Of a DNA stretch of 49,951 nucleotides, positions 28,916-39,169 are shown one piece after another (the first letter of the stretch is position 1; every line of letters begins with the position of its first letter). Where the stretch lies: NCBI RefSeq assembly GCF_029439455.1, contig NZ_JAQFVG010000300.1, positions 1-49,951 of the forward strand. Reading direction: 5' to 3'. The notes under the pieces are model-generated. The model was not told the DNA's origin and searched no databases. It saw only the letters and a program-made list of their open reading frames with translations. The DNA comes from Caballeronia sp. BR00000012568055 (lineage in GTDB: Bacteria; Pseudomonadota; Gammaproteobacteria; Burkholderiales; Burkholderiaceae). Both the position numbers and the translations under genes were made by a program.

Positions 28916-29209
28916 CTACTCCCAGTGCGCTACGCCGCCGTGCCGCGAGCAGGTGCCGCTGTGGTGCTGGCTGAAGCTGTAGGAGCCGTCGCGACACTGG
29001 GCGGTCGCGCCTTGTGGTTTTGCGCCGGAGCGGGAGTGCGCGGGGGAGTGGACTGAATTGCCGTCGCGGTTCACGTAGTGGCCGTGGCTGTCGAGGTCGG
29101 ATTCGTCGGGTTGCTGTTGGTAGCCGTAGCTCTGATACGCGGATGCAGCGGGCATCCACAATGCGCTCACGGAAATGAGCGCGGCAAGCGCGAGCGTGTA
29201 TGTCTTCAT
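28916..29209 (-). CDS. DUF3761 secreted small protein
   Basis: A 97-residue protein with a clear Sec signal peptide (MKTYTLALAALISVSALW, cleavage probably after ASA at about residue 24). The mature part has the DUF3761 pattern: GHYVNRDGNSVHSPAHS, then AQCRDGSYSFSQHHSGTCSRHGG with two Cys that could form a disulfide, and His/Gly-rich ends. Periplasmic or secreted; function unknown. Confidence 0.85.
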   Translation of the reverse strand: MKTYTLALAALISVSALWMPAASAYQSYGYQQQPDESDLDSHGHYVNRDGNSVHSPAHSRSGAKPQGATAQCRDGSYSFSQHHSGTCSRHGGVAHWE

Positions 29210-29244
29210 GCGGAGTCTCTCTCGTTGTTATATGTCCGCCCATG

Positions 29245-29282
29245 AAAAAAGCGGAATGCCTTTATCGGGCACTCCGCTTTTC
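29245..29282 (-). terminator. Hairpin between ychF and the DUF3761 gene
   Basis: AAAAAAGCGGAATGCC pairs with GGGCACTCCGCTTTTT apart from one mismatch, giving a stem of about 15 bp with A and T tails. It lies just after the ychF stop and can end that transcript. Confidence 0.85.
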
Positions 29283-29316
29283 GACGCAAGCCGCTGCGAC
29301 AGTTCGTGACGGTTTC

Positions 29317-30411
29317 TTAGACGTTGAACAAGAAGTTCATAACATCGCCATCATGCACGACATATTCCTTGCCTTCCGCCCGCATCTTGCCCGCTTCCTT
29401 CGCGCCTTGCTCACCCTTGAACGCGACATAATCATCAAACGCGATCGTCTGCGCGCGAATAAATCCGCGCTCGAAATCCGTGTGAATCGCGCCGGCGGCT
29501 TGCGGCGCCGTATCGCCGATATGAATGGTCCACGCGCGCACTTCCTTCACACCCGCCGTGAAGTAAGTCTGCAACCCAAGCAGCTTGAAACCCGCACGAA
29601 TCACACGATTCAGCCCCGGCTCCTGCATGCCCATATCAGCGAGAAAGTCGAGCTTATCCGCATCGTCCAGATCGGCTATTTCCGCTTCGATCGCCGCGCA
29701 CACGGCCACGACCGGCGCGTTCTCCGCTTCCGCATGCTTGCGCACGATGTCGAGATACGGATTGTTCTCGAAGCCATCGTCCTTCACGTTGGCCACATAC
29801 ATCGTCGGCTTGGACGTAATCAGGCAGAACGGCTTGATCAGCAGCAACTCATCGTCCGAGAAAGACAGCGCGCGGACCGGCTTGGCCTGATCCAACTGCG
29901 CGCGAACCCTTTCGAGCACCGCGACCAGCTTCGCCGCTTCCTTATCGTTGCCCGACTTCGCCGCCTTCGAATAACGCGTCAACGCCTTTTCGACCGTCGC
30001 CAGATCCGCCAGCGCCAGTTCTGTGTTGATGACTTCGATATCCGCCAGCGGATCGATTTTGCCCGCGACGTGAATCACGTTCTCGTCTTCGAAGCAGCGC
30101 ACCACATGCGTGATGGCATCGGTTTCGCGGATGTTGGCAAGGAACTGATTGCCCAGCCCTTCACCCTTCGATGCACCCGCCACCAGACCCGCGATATCGA
30201 CGAATTCGACCACCGCCGGGAGAATGCGCTCCGGCTTGACGATTTCGGCCAGCGCCTGAAGACGCGCGTCCGGCACTTCGACCACGCCGACATTCGGCTC
30301 GATGGTGCAGAACGGATAGTTCTCGGCGGCAATGCCCGCCTTGGTCAACGCATTGAAAAGAGTGGACTTGCCGACGTTAGGCAAGCCGACGATGCCGCAT
30401 TGGAGGCTCAT
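29317..30411 (-). CDS. ychF: Redox-regulated ATPase YchF (Obg-like)
   Basis: A 364-residue protein; E. coli YchF is 363. The P-loop is GLPNVGKST (9-17), the switch region DIAGLV follows, and the family's NVKD replaces NKxD, which explains its preference for ATP over GTP. A coiled-coil insert ([21 protein letters not shown]) and a C-terminal TGS domain complete the architecture. It binds ribosomes and affects translation fidelity and oxidative stress response. Divergent from the UbiH-family gene; a terminator follows. Confidence 0.96.
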   Translation of the reverse strand: MSLQCGIVGLPNVGKSTLFNALTKAGIAAENYPFCTIEPNVGVVEVPDARLQALAEIVKPERILPAVVEFVDIAGLVAGASKGEGLGNQFLANIRETDAITHVVRCFEDENVIHVAGKIDPLADIEVINTELALADLATVEKALTRYSKAAKSGNDKEAAKLVAVLERVRAQLDQAKPVRALSFSDDELLLIKPFCLITSKPTMYVANVKDDGFENNPYLDIVRKHAEAENAPVVAVCAAIEAEIADLDDADKLDFLADMGMQEPGLNRVIRAGFKLLGLQTYFTAGVKEVRAWTIHIGDTAPQAAGAIHTDFERGFIRAQTIAFDDYVAFKGEQGAKEAGKMRAEGKEYVVHDGDVMNFLFNV

Positions 30412-30582
30412 GGAATCCTTCGAACTGGTGAGACGGCGCGGGCCGCGCAGGTTTCGTCAAATGATGCGCGCCGGGCAGACGACAGAACCACTGAAACCGC
30501 CGGCCAGCGCGACGGCCGCATCGCGCGGCCAGGCAAACCGCTATTGTACCGCCGCGCCGCGTCCGTAAGTTTCAGGCGCGCG

Positions 30583-30602
30583 GATGGCCGCAGATGGCCG
30601 CA
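30583..30602. repeat. Tandem 10-bp duplication
   Basis: GATGGCCGCA occurs twice in succession in the region before the UbiH-family gene. It may be a chance duplication; no function assigned. Confidence 0.5.
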
Positions 30603-30667
30603 AAACGCCCGCAGCACGGTCCAATCGACCTCAAACCGGCTTCAAACCCCGCAGCTATAATGCCCGC

Positions 30668-31840
30668 ATGGCTTCTCATCCCCTCAATTTTCACGTCGTG
30701 GTCGTCGGCGGCGGGCTCGTCGGCAAGACGGCGGCGCTCGCGTTCGCGCAGTCCGGTTTGCGCACGGCCTTGCTCGCGCCGGCCGCAGTGGGTCTTCCGC
30801 CCGGCGCTCGGTTCGATTCGCGCATCTATGCGTTGTCGTCGAGTTCGCAGTCCTTGCTGGAGCGGCTGCGCGTCTGGCAGGCGCTGGATCGCGCGCGGCT
30901 CGGACCGGTGCTCGATATGCGCGTGTTCGGCGATGCCCACGCCGAGCTTCACTTTTCCGCTTTCCAGGCCTCCGTACCGCAACTCGCGTGGATCGTCGAA
31001 TCGACGTTGATCGAACAATCGCTCGATGCTGCATTGCGGTTTCAGCCGAGTCTGTCGTGGTTCGAATCGCGCGCGCAGGGCATGACGGTAGAAGACGATG
31101 CCGCGCACGTCGCGTTGTCGAGCGGCGAAATGCTGCAAACGGATCTGATCGTCGGCGCGGATGGCGCGCATTCCTGGGTACGCGCGCAAATGGGCGCGAA
31201 GGTCGATCGGCGGGATTATCGGCAGACGGGCGTGGTCGCCAATTTCAAGGCGGAAAAGGCGCGCGGCGAGGCCGCGTATCAATGGTTCCGCGATACCGAA
31301 ATCATCGCGTTATTGCCTTTGCCGGGCGATTACGTGTCGCTCGTGTGGTCGGCGCGCACGGAGCACGCGGACGAATTGCTCGCGCTCGATCCCGCGCAAC
31401 TCGCCGCACAAGTCGAACAAGCCACGCAGAATACGCTCGGCGCGCTCGAATGCGTGACGCCCGCGCAAGGTTTCCCGCTTGCGCTGCAAACGGTCGATAA
31501 GCTGATTGCGCCGCGTGTCGCGCTCGTCGGTGACGCGGCGCATCTGATTCATCCGCTCGCCGGTCAGGGCATGAATCTCGGTCTGCGCGATGTCGCCGCG
31601 CTCGCGGATGTCATCGCCAACAAGGAATCGTTCCGCGATCTCGGCGATCCGATTTTGCTGCGCCGCTACGAACGCGCGCGTCGCGAAGACATCCAGAAGC
31701 TGATGGTCGCAACCGATGGTCTGCAACGGCTGTTTTCCGTGCCCGGCACGCTGGCTCGCGCGGTGCGCAACACCGGCATGGCGCTGGTCGGCGCGCAGCC
31801 GCTGGTCAAGCGCTGGCTGGTATCGGCGGCGCTGGGTTGA
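30668..31840 (+). CDS. UbiH/UbiF/COQ6-family FAD monooxygenase
   Basis: A 390-residue flavoprotein hydroxylase of the group that adds hydroxyls to the ubiquinone ring. The FAD fold starts with GGGLVG (14-19), and the second FAD motif GDAAH (288-292) is followed by HPLAGQGMNLGLRD, the ubiquinone hydroxylase signature. The family contains UbiH, UbiF, UbiI and UbiM; which position is hydroxylated cannot be told by reading alone. The ATG at 30668 begins at the first beta strand. dsbC follows after 37 bases. Confidence 0.9.
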   Translation: MASHPLNFHVVVVGGGLVGKTAALAFAQSGLRTALLAPAAVGLPPGARFDSRIYALSSSSQSLLERLRVWQALDRARLGPVLDMRVFGDAHAELHFSAFQASVPQLAWIVESTLIEQSLDAALRFQPSLSWFESRAQGMTVEDDAAHVALSSGEMLQTDLIVGADGAHSWVRAQMGAKVDRRDYRQTGVVANFKAEKARGEAAYQWFRDTEIIALLPLPGDYVSLVWSARTEHADELLALDPAQLAAQVEQATQNTLGALECVTPAQGFPLALQTVDKLIAPRVALVGDAAHLIHPLAGQGMNLGLRDVAALADVIANKESFRDLGDPILLRRYERARREDIQKLMVATDGLQRLFSVPGTLARAVRNTGMALVGAQPLVKRWLVSAALG

Positions 31841-31877
31841 ACGAATAACAGAATCAACGGAATCAATAGGAATAGGC

Positions 31878-32609
31878 ATGAAAACCAAACTTCGCACTGC
31901 GATCGCCACGGCCACCGCGCTTGCCGCGATGCTCGGCATCGGCTGCTCGGCGCAGGCCGATCAAACCACCGACAAGATCAAATCCACGCTCGAATCGCGC
32001 ATGGGCGACGCGACCATCAAGAGCGTCGATAAAACGCCGATTCCCGGTCTCTACGAAGTGAATCTCGGCACGCAGATCGTCTATAGCGATGCAACCGGCA
32101 ACTACGTTCTGCTCGGCGATCTCGTCGATACGCGCAACAGCAAGAATCTCACCGAAGCGCGCATGTCGGAGATCAACAAGATCGACTTCGCCAAGCTGCC
32201 GCTGGAAGACGCGGTGAAGGTGGTGAAGGGCAACGGCAGCCGCAAGATCGCGGTGTTCTCGGACCCGAACTGCCCGTACTGCAAGCAGCTCGAAACGACG
32301 CTGAAGTCCATCGACAACGTGACTGTGTACACGTTCCTGTATCCGGTGCTTTCGCCGGATTCGACCGCCAAGTCGAAATCGATCTGGTGTTCGAAGGATC
32401 GCGGCATGACGTGGGAAAGCTGGATGCTCGACCACAAGGCGCCGAGCACTGCGGGCACCTGCGACACCACCGCCATCGACAAGAATCTGAAGCTCGGCCG
32501 GTCGATGAACGTGACCGGCACGCCGACCGTGTTCCTCGTCGATGGCAGGCGTCTGCCGGGCGCGGTGCCGGCGGATCGGCTGGAGAAGGAACTGTCGGCT
32601 CTGCACTGA
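31878..32609 (+). CDS. dsbC: Thiol:disulfide interchange protein DsbC
   Basis: A 243-residue periplasmic disulfide isomerase. A Sec signal peptide (about residues 1-27) precedes a dimerisation domain and a thioredoxin domain with the active site CPYC (C132 and C135); the cis-Pro motif GTPTVF lies near the end. A second Cys pair is present further on (WCSKDRG and GTC). Cys23 inside the signal does not fit a lipobox. The ribosome site AGGAATAGG is just before the ATG. Confidence 0.93.
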   Translation: MKTKLRTAIATATALAAMLGIGCSAQADQTTDKIKSTLESRMGDATIKSVDKTPIPGLYEVNLGTQIVYSDATGNYVLLGDLVDTRNSKNLTEARMSEINKIDFAKLPLEDAVKVVKGNGSRKIAVFSDPNCPYCKQLETTLKSIDNVTVYTFLYPVLSPDSTAKSKSIWCSKDRGMTWESWMLDHKAPSTAGTCDTTAIDKNLKLGRSMNVTGTPTVFLVDGRRLPGAVPADRLEKELSALH

Positions 32610-32630
32610 ACCTCGGTCGCACGACGAATA

Positions 32631-32659
32631 CGAAGGCGCGTTATGCGCCTTCGCCGTTT
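32631..32659 (+). terminator. Terminator after dsbC
   Basis: A 9-bp perfect stem CGAAGGCGC / GCGCCTTCG with a 5-base loop followed by CCGTTTTC. It separates dsbC from the M61 protease gene. Confidence 0.8.
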
Positions 32660-32706
32660 TCAGGACCGCATTCCGCGCGGCCAGAACAAGAACAAAGGAC
32701 AACGCG

Positions 32707-34518
32707 ATGACACCATCCCTTCAACCGGTGCGTTACAGCATCGTTCCGAAGAATCCGGCAGCGCATGTTTTCGAGGTGACGCTGACTGTCGCCGAACCGG
32801 ACCCGGCCGGCCAGCGTTTCGTGCTGCCGGTGTGGATTCCCGGCAGCTACATGATCCGCGAATTCGCGCGCAACATCGTGACGCTGCAGGCGTTCAGCGC
32901 GACGGGCCGCCGCGTATCGATCGAGAAAATCGACAAGCATGCGTGGCAGGCCGCGCCGACCGAAGGGCCGATCACGCTGCGCTACGAGGTCTACGCGTGG
33001 GACATGTCCGTGCGCGCCGCGCATCTCGATGACACCATCGGTTTCTTCAACGCGACGAGCACGTTTCTCGCGGTCGAAGGGCAATCGAACGCGCCGTGCA
33101 TCGTCGATATTCAAGCGCCGCAGGGCGGGGCGTATCGCAACTGGCGCGTGGCGACGGCGCTCAGCGAAGCGCGCGGAACGAAGCGTTATGGCTTCGGCAC
33201 GTATGAAGCCGCAAATTACGATGAACTCGCGGATCATCCCGTCACGCTCGGCGAATTCGCGTTGGGCGGATTTACCGCGCATGGCGTGAAGCATGACATC
33301 GTGATTTCGGGGCGCGTGATCGCGCTCGATATGCGTCGGCTGGAAGCGGATTTGAAGCGCGTTTGCGAGACGCAGATCGCGCTGTTCGAGCCGCGCACGA
33401 AGAAAGCGCCGATGGATCGCTATGTGTTCATGACCGTCGCCGTCAGCGATGGTTACGGCGGGCTGGAGCATCGCGCATCGACGGCGCTGATTTGCAATCG
33501 CGGTGACTTGCCGGTGCAAGGGCGGCCGGAAGTGACCGAGGGGTATCGCACGTATCTGGGGCTGTGCAGCCACGAGTATTTCCACACGTGGAATGTGAAG
33601 CGCATCAAGCCCGCCGCGTTCGCGCCGTACGATCTCTCGCAAGAAAATTACACGACGCTGTTGTGGCTGTTCGAAGGCTTTACGTCGTACTACGACGACT
33701 TGATGCTCGTGCGCAGCGGGCTGATCAACGTCGGCGATTACTTCAATTTGCTCGGCAAGACCGTCGGCGGCGTGCTGCGTGGAAGCGGGCGGCTTAAGCA
33801 ATCCGTCGCGCAAAGTTCGTTCGATGCCTGGGTCAAGTACTACCGCGCGGATGAAAACGCATCGAATGCGATCGTCAGCTATTACCAGAAAGGCTCGCTG
33901 GTCGCGCTGGCTTTCGATCTGTCGATCCGCGCGCAAACCGACAATCGCAAATCGCTCGACGATGTGATGCGCCTGCTGTGGCAGCGCTACGGACGCGATT
34001 TCTACAAAGGCAAGCCGCGCGGCATCCACGAAGACGATGTCGAAGCGCTGTTTGCCGAAGCAACCGGCGCGGATCTGCGCGCGCTGTTCCGCGATGGCGT
34101 GCGCGGCACCCGCGATCTGCCTCTCGATGCGCTGCTGGAACCCTTCGGCATTGCGCTGACGCCGGATCGGCCGACGAATGGCACGGCGGGCAAGCCATCG
34201 CTGGGCGCGCGCGTGCGTGGCGGCGCGGATTGCACGCTGGCGGTCGTGCATGACGGCAGCGCGGCGCAGAAAGCGGGTTTATCGGCGGGCGATGTGCTTG
34301 TCGCCATCGACGGGCTGCGTGTGACGGGATCGAATCTCGACGGTTTGCTGTCGCGTTATCTTCCGGGCGCGAAGATCGAAGTGCATTCGTTCCGCCGCGA
34401 CGAACTGCGTCGAACGGAATTGAAGCTGGACGCGCCGGAAGTGTCGCGCTACGTGCTGACGGCCATCGACGGGCGCGGACCGTCCAAACAATGGCGCGAA
34501 CGCTGGCTCCGAGGCTGA
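32707..34518 (+). CDS. M61-family metallopeptidase with PDZ domain
   Basis: A 603-residue protein of the M61 (glycyl aminopeptidase) family. The zinc site HEYFH is at residues 289-293 with a downstream Glu in LFEGF (E323). The N-terminal part is a beta-rich domain (PVWIPGSYMIREFARN is typical), and a PDZ domain occupies about residues 500-590 (GLSAGDVLVAIDGLRV). No signal peptide. Substrate unknown; related enzymes cleave N-terminal Gly or Ala. A ribosome site AAAGGA lies 7 bases before the ATG. Confidence 0.9.
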   Translation: MTPSLQPVRYSIVPKNPAAHVFEVTLTVAEPDPAGQRFVLPVWIPGSYMIREFARNIVTLQAFSATGRRVSIEKIDKHAWQAAPTEGPITLRYEVYAWDMSVRAAHLDDTIGFFNATSTFLAVEGQSNAPCIVDIQAPQGGAYRNWRVATALSEARGTKRYGFGTYEAANYDELADHPVTLGEFALGGFTAHGVKHDIVISGRVIALDMRRLEADLKRVCETQIALFEPRTKKAPMDRYVFMTVAVSDGYGGLEHRASTALICNRGDLPVQGRPEVTEGYRTYLGLCSHEYFHTWNVKRIKPAAFAPYDLSQENYTTLLWLFEGFTSYYDDLMLVRSGLINVGDYFNLLGKTVGGVLRGSGRLKQSVAQSSFDAWVKYYRADENASNAIVSYYQKGSLVALAFDLSIRAQTDNRKSLDDVMRLLWQRYGRDFYKGKPRGIHEDDVEALFAEATGADLRALFRDGVRGTRDLPLDALLEPFGIALTPDRPTNGTAGKPSLGARVRGGADCTLAVVHDGSAAQKAGLSAGDVLVAIDGLRVTGSNLDGLLSRYLPGAKIEVHSFRRDELRRTELKLDAPEVSRYVLTAIDGRGPSKQWRERWLRG

Positions 34519-34650
34519 TTCCAGCCGATTGTTCCGCTGATGCAACAATGCGTCACGAGCGCGCGGCTTTTTCCGGAGCGTCAAAGAAAGAAGAATGCTT
34601 CCCAAGCGGACGCCAACGGCGCCCGAAACCTCTCAAGGAAGGAAGCCATC

Positions 34651-35247
34651 ATGACGACGATTCTGCAAATCAACTCCGCCGCGCGCTCGCAAGGTGCTCA
34701 ATCCACGCTGCTCGCCGATGAACTGACGGCAAAGCTGCAACAAAGCAATCCGGGCGCTAAGCTGGTCGTGCGCAATCTGCTTGCCGACAACCTGACCCAT
34801 CTCGACGACGCCACGCTCGGCGCGTTCTTCACGCCCGCCGATCAGCGCAGCGCCGAACAAGCGGCCATCAACGCCAAGAGCGAAGCGCTCATCAACGAAT
34901 TGCAAGCGGCTGATATCGTCGTGATCGCGGCGCCGCTGTACAACTTCGGTATTTCGTCGCAACTGAAGGCGTACTTCGACTGGATCGCGCGCGCTGGCAT
35001 CACGTTCAAGTACGGCGCGAATGGCCCGGAAGGTCTGGTCAAGGGCAAGAAGGTCTATGTCGTGTCGGCACGTGGCGGCAAATACGCCGGCACGCCGAAC
35101 GATTCGCAAACGCCGTTTCTCACGACGTTCCTCGGCTTCCTCGGCATGACCGATGTGAACTTCATCTACGCAGAAGGCCTGAATATGGGCCCGGACGCGG
35201 CAGGCGCGGCGTTGGCATCGGCGCGTGAGGCGATTGCTGCGGTTTGA
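34651..35247 (+). CDS. azoR: FMN-dependent NADH-azoreductase
   Basis: A 198-residue flavodoxin-like reductase. The start [16 protein letters not shown] is the FMN phosphate loop, [18 protein letters not shown] binds the flavin ring, and the [11 protein letters not shown] segment closes the site. AzoR reduces azo bonds and quinones with NADH and helps with quinone stress. A good ribosome site AAGGAAGG lies just upstream; a terminator follows. Confidence 0.94.
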   Translation: MTTILQINSAARSQGAQSTLLADELTAKLQQSNPGAKLVVRNLLADNLTHLDDATLGAFFTPADQRSAEQAAINAKSEALINELQAADIVVIAAPLYNFGISSQLKAYFDWIARAGITFKYGANGPEGLVKGKKVYVVSARGGKYAGTPNDSQTPFLTTFLGFLGMTDVNFIYAEGLNMGPDAAGAALASAREAIAAV

Positions 35248-35269
35248 GTTTTTGGTTTCGCGCTTGAAG

Positions 35270-35294
35270 AAAAACCCGCCAAGGCGGGTTTTTT
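35270..35294. terminator. Terminator shared by azoR and ung
   Basis: AAAAACCCGCC / GGCGGGTTTTT, an 11-bp stem with a two-base centre (9 bp with a realistic loop), followed by T. It lies between convergent azoR and ung and can work both ways; the tail overlaps the ung stop. Confidence 0.88.
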
Positions 35295-36072
35295 ACGTCT
35301 GCGCTTCAGGTAAAGGCAAGCGCCAGTCGATCGGCTCGCGGCCGTGCTCTGTCAGATACTCGTTGGCGAGCTTGAAATGCCCGCATCCAAAGAATCCGCG
35401 ATACGCCGACAACGGCGACGGATGCACCGATTCCAGCACGCAATGCGCTTTCGCCGTGCCATCGATCAAGGCGCGTTTGGCTTGCGCGTGCGCGCCCCAC
35501 AGCATGAACACGAGTCCGTCGTGGCGCATCGCCAGTTCGTGGATGAGCGTGTCCGTGCATTGCTCCCAGCCTTTCTTCGCGTGACTGCCGGCTTTATCGC
35601 GCTCGACCGTCAGCGATGTGTTGAGTAGCAACACGCCTTGCTTCGCCCACGAATCCAGACAGCCGTGCGACGGCGCTTCGAAACCGAGACTCGCCTGAAT
35701 TTCCTTGAAGATATTTTTCAGCGATGGTGGCGGGCGCACCGGCGCAGGCACGGAGAACGCGAGCCCGTGCGCTTGCGGCGCACCTTTGTCTTCGCCGTGA
35801 TACGGGTCCTGCCCGAGAATCACGACTTTCACATCGGCGGGGCGCGTGAGGCGCAAGGCGCGGAAAACATCGGCGGGATAGACGGTTTTGCCTGACGCGC
35901 GCTCCTGATCGACGAACGCGCATAGCGTTTCATAACGCGGGCTCTCGATAAACGGCTTCAGATGCTTGCGCCAATCGGCAGGCAAGGCTTTGAACTGGCT
36001 TTCGAGCGTCGTGATATTCGACGCATCGGCTTGCGGTTCGGTTTCAGCAAAGAGGGAAGGCTGGCGGTTCAT
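35293..36072 (-). CDS. ung: Uracil-DNA glycosylase
   Basis: A 259-residue family 1 enzyme that removes uracil from DNA. The catalytic water-activating loop GQDPYHGE is at residues 87-94, the VLLLNTSLTV strand follows, and the leucine-loop motif HPSPLSAYRGFFGC starts at 217. The ATG overlaps the stop of the CYTH gene (ATGA), so it is coupled to the end of the trp gene series. Confidence 0.96.
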   Translation of the reverse strand: MNRQPSLFAETEPQADASNITTLESQFKALPADWRKHLKPFIESPRYETLCAFVDQERASGKTVYPADVFRALRLTRPADVKVVILGQDPYHGEDKGAPQAHGLAFSVPAPVRPPPSLKNIFKEIQASLGFEAPSHGCLDSWAKQGVLLLNTSLTVERDKAGSHAKKGWEQCTDTLIHELAMRHDGLVFMLWGAHAQAKRALIDGTAKAHCVLESVHPSPLSAYRGFFGCGHFKLANEYLTEHGREPIDWRLPLPEAQT

Positions 36073-36716
36073 GCTTCGGCGTCTTTTCCTTCCGGCTCCG
36101 TGCGCAGGCGATAACCGCGTTCCGCCTTGCTCAAATCTTCCGGATCGAGACCGGGGAAAGCGCCGCGCAGTTCGGCGGCCAGCAAGGAAAGCGAGCTTTC
36201 TTCACCGGATTTCAATTCCAGTTCGAGTTCGCTGATTTCCGCGCTTCGCATTTGACCATCGACATCGGCGGTGATTTCGCCGCGATCCAGCGCGACTTCG
36301 ATCATCGAACCTTCACGTTCGATATTCCACACGATGCGCTTGAAGTCCGTCTTGAACAGCGCGATCAGATCGGGCGCGGCTTCCTGCAACGCCTTGTGCG
36401 CGGCTTCTTCGTCGCACGAAGCGAGCAGTTTGTCGATTTCGAGCGCCTCGCCCGCCACCGGCAATTCCCATTCATGCCGATTGCTCAGCCCCGCGCGCGA
36501 CACGCCGAGCGTCTTGAACGTCTGAAGCCATTGTTCCGGCGTGCGACGCAGACGCAGCGCGCCTTTTGCCTTGGCGAGCGCGCAATCCGGTGTATCGAAG
36601 TACACATTGGCGAGCGCGATCGGCTTGCCCGGACCCGTGCGTTCGTCAAAGAAACGCGCGACGTCGTCGTGATCCGACGGCGAAAGCGCCAGCTTGAGTT
36701 CCTTTTCGATGCCCAA
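36069..36716 (-). CDS. CYTH-domain protein (triphosphatase-like)
   Basis: A 215-residue CYTH protein. The signature ExExK is at residues 4-8 (EKELK), and further charged strands (LRLRRT, IEVALDRGEI, ELELELKSG) form the triphosphate tunnel. Related proteins such as YgiF hydrolyse inorganic triphosphate. It has no CHAD domain, unlike many relatives. It lies 21 bases after trpC and overlaps ung by four bases. Confidence 0.87.
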   Translation of the reverse strand: MGIEKELKLALSPSDHDDVARFFDERTGPGKPIALANVYFDTPDCALAKAKGALRLRRTPEQWLQTFKTLGVSRAGLSNRHEWELPVAGEALEIDKLLASCDEEAAHKALQEAAPDLIALFKTDFKRIVWNIEREGSMIEVALDRGEITADVDGQMRSAEISELELELKSGEESSLSLLAAELRGAFPGLDPEDLSKAERGYRLRTEPEGKDAEA

Positions 36717-36737
36717 CTCTCGACCTCGTCAGAATAT

Positions 36738-37523
36738 TCAGAAGAACATGCGCGCGAGTTCCGCGCCGGGATCGTCCGCGCGCATGAACGCCTCGCCGAC
36801 GAGGAAGGTGTGAACGCGCATCGCACGAAGGCGCTCGACGTCGTGTCGCGACAGAATGCCCGATTCCGTCACCACGATCCGATCTTCCGGCACGGATTCC
36901 AGCATGCCGATCGTCGTATCGATAGACGTAGCAAACGTGCGCAAATTGCGATTGTTGATGCCGATCAGCGGCGTCTTCAACGTAAGCGAATCGCGCAATT
37001 CGTCGGCGTCGTGCACTTCGACCAGCACCGCGAGCCCGAGCGAGTGCGCGTAGGCTTCGAGGTCCTGCATCTGCGAGAGTTCCAGCGCGGCGGCGATCAG
37101 CAGAATGCAGTCCGCGCCCATCGCACGCGCTTCCATCACCTGATAAGGATCGACGATGAAATCCTTACGCAGCACCGGCAGGCTGCACGCCGCGCGCGCT
37201 TCCTGAAGATACGCGACGCTGCCTTTGAAAAACTGCACGTCCGTCAGCACGGAAAGACACGCGGCGCCGCCTTGCTCATAAGAACAGGCGATCTCGGCGG
37301 GAACGAAGTTTTCGCGCAGCACGCCTTTCGACGGGCTCGCTTTCTTCACTTCCGCGATTACGGCCGCGTTGCCGTCAGCGTGTTTCGCGTGCAACGCGCC
37401 GACGAAATCGCGCAGATCGCGCGAACTCGCCTGAAGTTTCAGTTCTTCGAGCGGCGCGCTCAGTTCCGCCGCACGCACTTCCTCGCGCTTGACCGCGATG
37501 ATGCGATCCAGAATGTCACTCAT
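36738..37523 (-). CDS. trpC: Indole-3-glycerol phosphate synthase
   Basis: A 261-residue TIM-barrel enzyme of tryptophan synthesis, not fused to TrpF. Recognised by [13 protein letters not shown] (first barrel strands with catalytic Lys), the VLRKDFIVD segment with the second Lys and Asp, and [10 protein letters not shown]. It begins 11 bases after trpD. Confidence 0.96.
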   Translation of the reverse strand: MSDILDRIIAVKREEVRAAELSAPLEELKLQASSRDLRDFVGALHAKHADGNAAVIAEVKKASPSKGVLRENFVPAEIACSYEQGGAACLSVLTDVQFFKGSVAYLQEARAACSLPVLRKDFIVDPYQVMEARAMGADCILLIAAALELSQMQDLEAYAHSLGLAVLVEVHDADELRDSLTLKTPLIGINNRNLRTFATSIDTTIGMLESVPEDRIVVTESGILSRHDVERLRAMRVHTFLVGEAFMRADDPGAELARMFF

Positions 37524-37534
37524 GTCCGATTCCG

Positions 37535-38569
37535 TTATTTCTTCGAGAACTGCTGCGTGAACTTCACGAGCACGTCGATTTTCTCGCGCGCCGCGCCACT
37601 GACGATCGCCTCGCGCGCGGCGTGCATACCGGCTTCGATCGAATCCACCACGTCCGCAGCATAAAGCGCGGTGCCCGCATTCAATGTGACGATCTCGCGC
37701 GCGACGCCCGCCTTGTTGTTCAGCGCGCCGAGCAGCATCGTCTTGGATTCCTGCGCGTCCTGCACTTTCAGCGAGCGATTCGACACCATCTGCAAGCCGA
37801 AATCTTCAGGATGAATTTCGTACTCAGTCACTTCGCCGTTCTTCAGCTCGCCGACTTTGGTCGCCGCGCCGAGCGAGACTTCGTCCATGCCGTCTTTTCC
37901 ATACACGACGAGCACGTGCATCGCGCCGAGACGCTGCATCACGCGGACCTGAATGCCGACCAGATCTTCATGAAACACGCCCTGAAGCTGATTCGGTGCG
38001 CCGGCCGGATTCGTCAACGGCCCGAGAATATTGAAGATGGTCCGCACGCCGAGTTCGCGTCGCACGGGCGCGATGTTCTTCATCGCCGGATGATGATTCG
38101 GCGCGAACATGAAACCCATGCCGGTTTCGTGGATCGACGCCGCCACTTGTTCCGGCGACAGATCGATATTCACGCCGAGCGCTTCGAGCACATCCGCGCT
38201 GCCCGATTTACTCGATACCCCGCGATTGCCGTGCTTGGCGACCTTCGCGCCGGCCGCCGCCGCGACGAACATCGACGCGGTGGAAATGTTGAATGTATGC
38301 GAGCCGTCGCCGCCCGTCCCGACGATATCGACGAAATTGGAGTTGTCCGCGACTTCGACGTGATTGGCGAACTCGCGCATCACGGTTGCCGCCGCCGCAA
38401 TCTCGCCAATGGTTTCCTTCTTCACGCGCAGACCAGTGATGATCGCAGCGGCCATCACGGGCGACATCTCGCCGCGCATGATCGTGCGCATGAGGTGCAG
38501 CATCTCGTCGTGGAAAATCTCGCGATGCTCGATCGTGCGCTGCAGCGCTTCTTGTGCGGTGATCGTCAT
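37535..38569 (-). CDS. trpD: Anthranilate phosphoribosyltransferase
   Basis: A 344-residue enzyme of the second tryptophan step. The PRPP motif is [15 protein letters not shown], followed by [21 protein letters not shown], and the [11 protein letters not shown] loop that touches anthranilate. It is a separate protein, not fused to TrpG. Three bases separate it from trpG. Confidence 0.96.
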   Translation of the reverse strand: MTITAQEALQRTIEHREIFHDEMLHLMRTIMRGEMSPVMAAAIITGLRVKKETIGEIAAAATVMREFANHVEVADNSNFVDIVGTGGDGSHTFNISTASMFVAAAAGAKVAKHGNRGVSSKSGSADVLEALGVNIDLSPEQVAASIHETGMGFMFAPNHHPAMKNIAPVRRELGVRTIFNILGPLTNPAGAPNQLQGVFHEDLVGIQVRVMQRLGAMHVLVVYGKDGMDEVSLGAATKVGELKNGEVTEYEIHPEDFGLQMVSNRSLKVQDAQESKTMLLGALNNKAGVAREIVTLNAGTALYAADVVDSIEAGMHAAREAIVSGAAREKIDVLVKFTQQFSKK

Positions 38570-38572
38570 GAG

Positions 38573-39157
38573 TTACGCTCGCTTGCCGGTGGACGAGTGC
38601 TTCACGAAATTTTCGAGCAGCGCATGGCCGTGCTCGGAAAGAATCGATTCCGGATGGAACTGCACGCCTTCCACTTCGAGCTCACGGTGACGAACACCCA
38701 TGATTTCACCGTCAGGCGTCCACGCGGACACTTCCAGACAGTCGGGCAAAGACTCGCGCTCAATTGCCAGCGAGTGATAGCGCGTCACGTTGAAGTGTTT
38801 GGGCAGATCGGAGAACACGCCTTTACAGTCGGTTTCGATCTGGCTCACCTTGCCGTGCATGATGGTCTGCGCGCGCACCACGCGACCGCCGAACGCTTCG
38901 CCGATCGCCTGATGGCCGAGGCAGACGCCGAGAATCGGCAGCTTGCCGGAAAACTCGCGCAGCACATCGAGCGTGATGCCCGCGTGCTGCGGATTGCTCG
39001 GTCCGGGCGACAGACAAATGCGCGCCGGATTCAGCTTCGCGATTTCATCGAGCGTGATTTCGTCGTTGCGATACGTGTGCACGTCCTCGCCGAGTTCGCC
39101 GAAATACTGGACCAGGTTGTAGGTGAAGGAATCGTAGTTGTCGATCATCAGCAGCAT
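38573..39157 (-). CDS. trpG: Anthranilate synthase component II (glutamine amidotransferase)
   Basis: A 194-residue class I amidotransferase that feeds ammonia to TrpE. The nucleophilic Cys is C79 in GVCLGHQ, with the oxyanion loop LSPGPSNP and the C-terminal His-Glu pair in FHPESIL. It may also serve p-aminobenzoate synthesis, as in many bacteria with a single copy. Stop of trpE is 12 bases upstream. Confidence 0.95.
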   Translation of the reverse strand: MLLMIDNYDSFTYNLVQYFGELGEDVHTYRNDEITLDEIAKLNPARICLSPGPSNPQHAGITLDVLREFSGKLPILGVCLGHQAIGEAFGGRVVRAQTIMHGKVSQIETDCKGVFSDLPKHFNVTRYHSLAIERESLPDCLEVSAWTPDGEIMGVRHRELEVEGVQFHPESILSEHGHALLENFVKHSSTGKRA

Positions 39158-39169
39158 GGTCTTATCTCC

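Noticed and set aside
30583..30602. Tandem GATGGCCGCA as a regulatory or CRISPR-like repeat
   Set aside because: Only two copies and no spacers, so listed only as a short repeat.
32641..34251. A 536-codon minus-strand frame
   Set aside because: Antisense to the M61 protease gene, which has its zinc motif in the right place.
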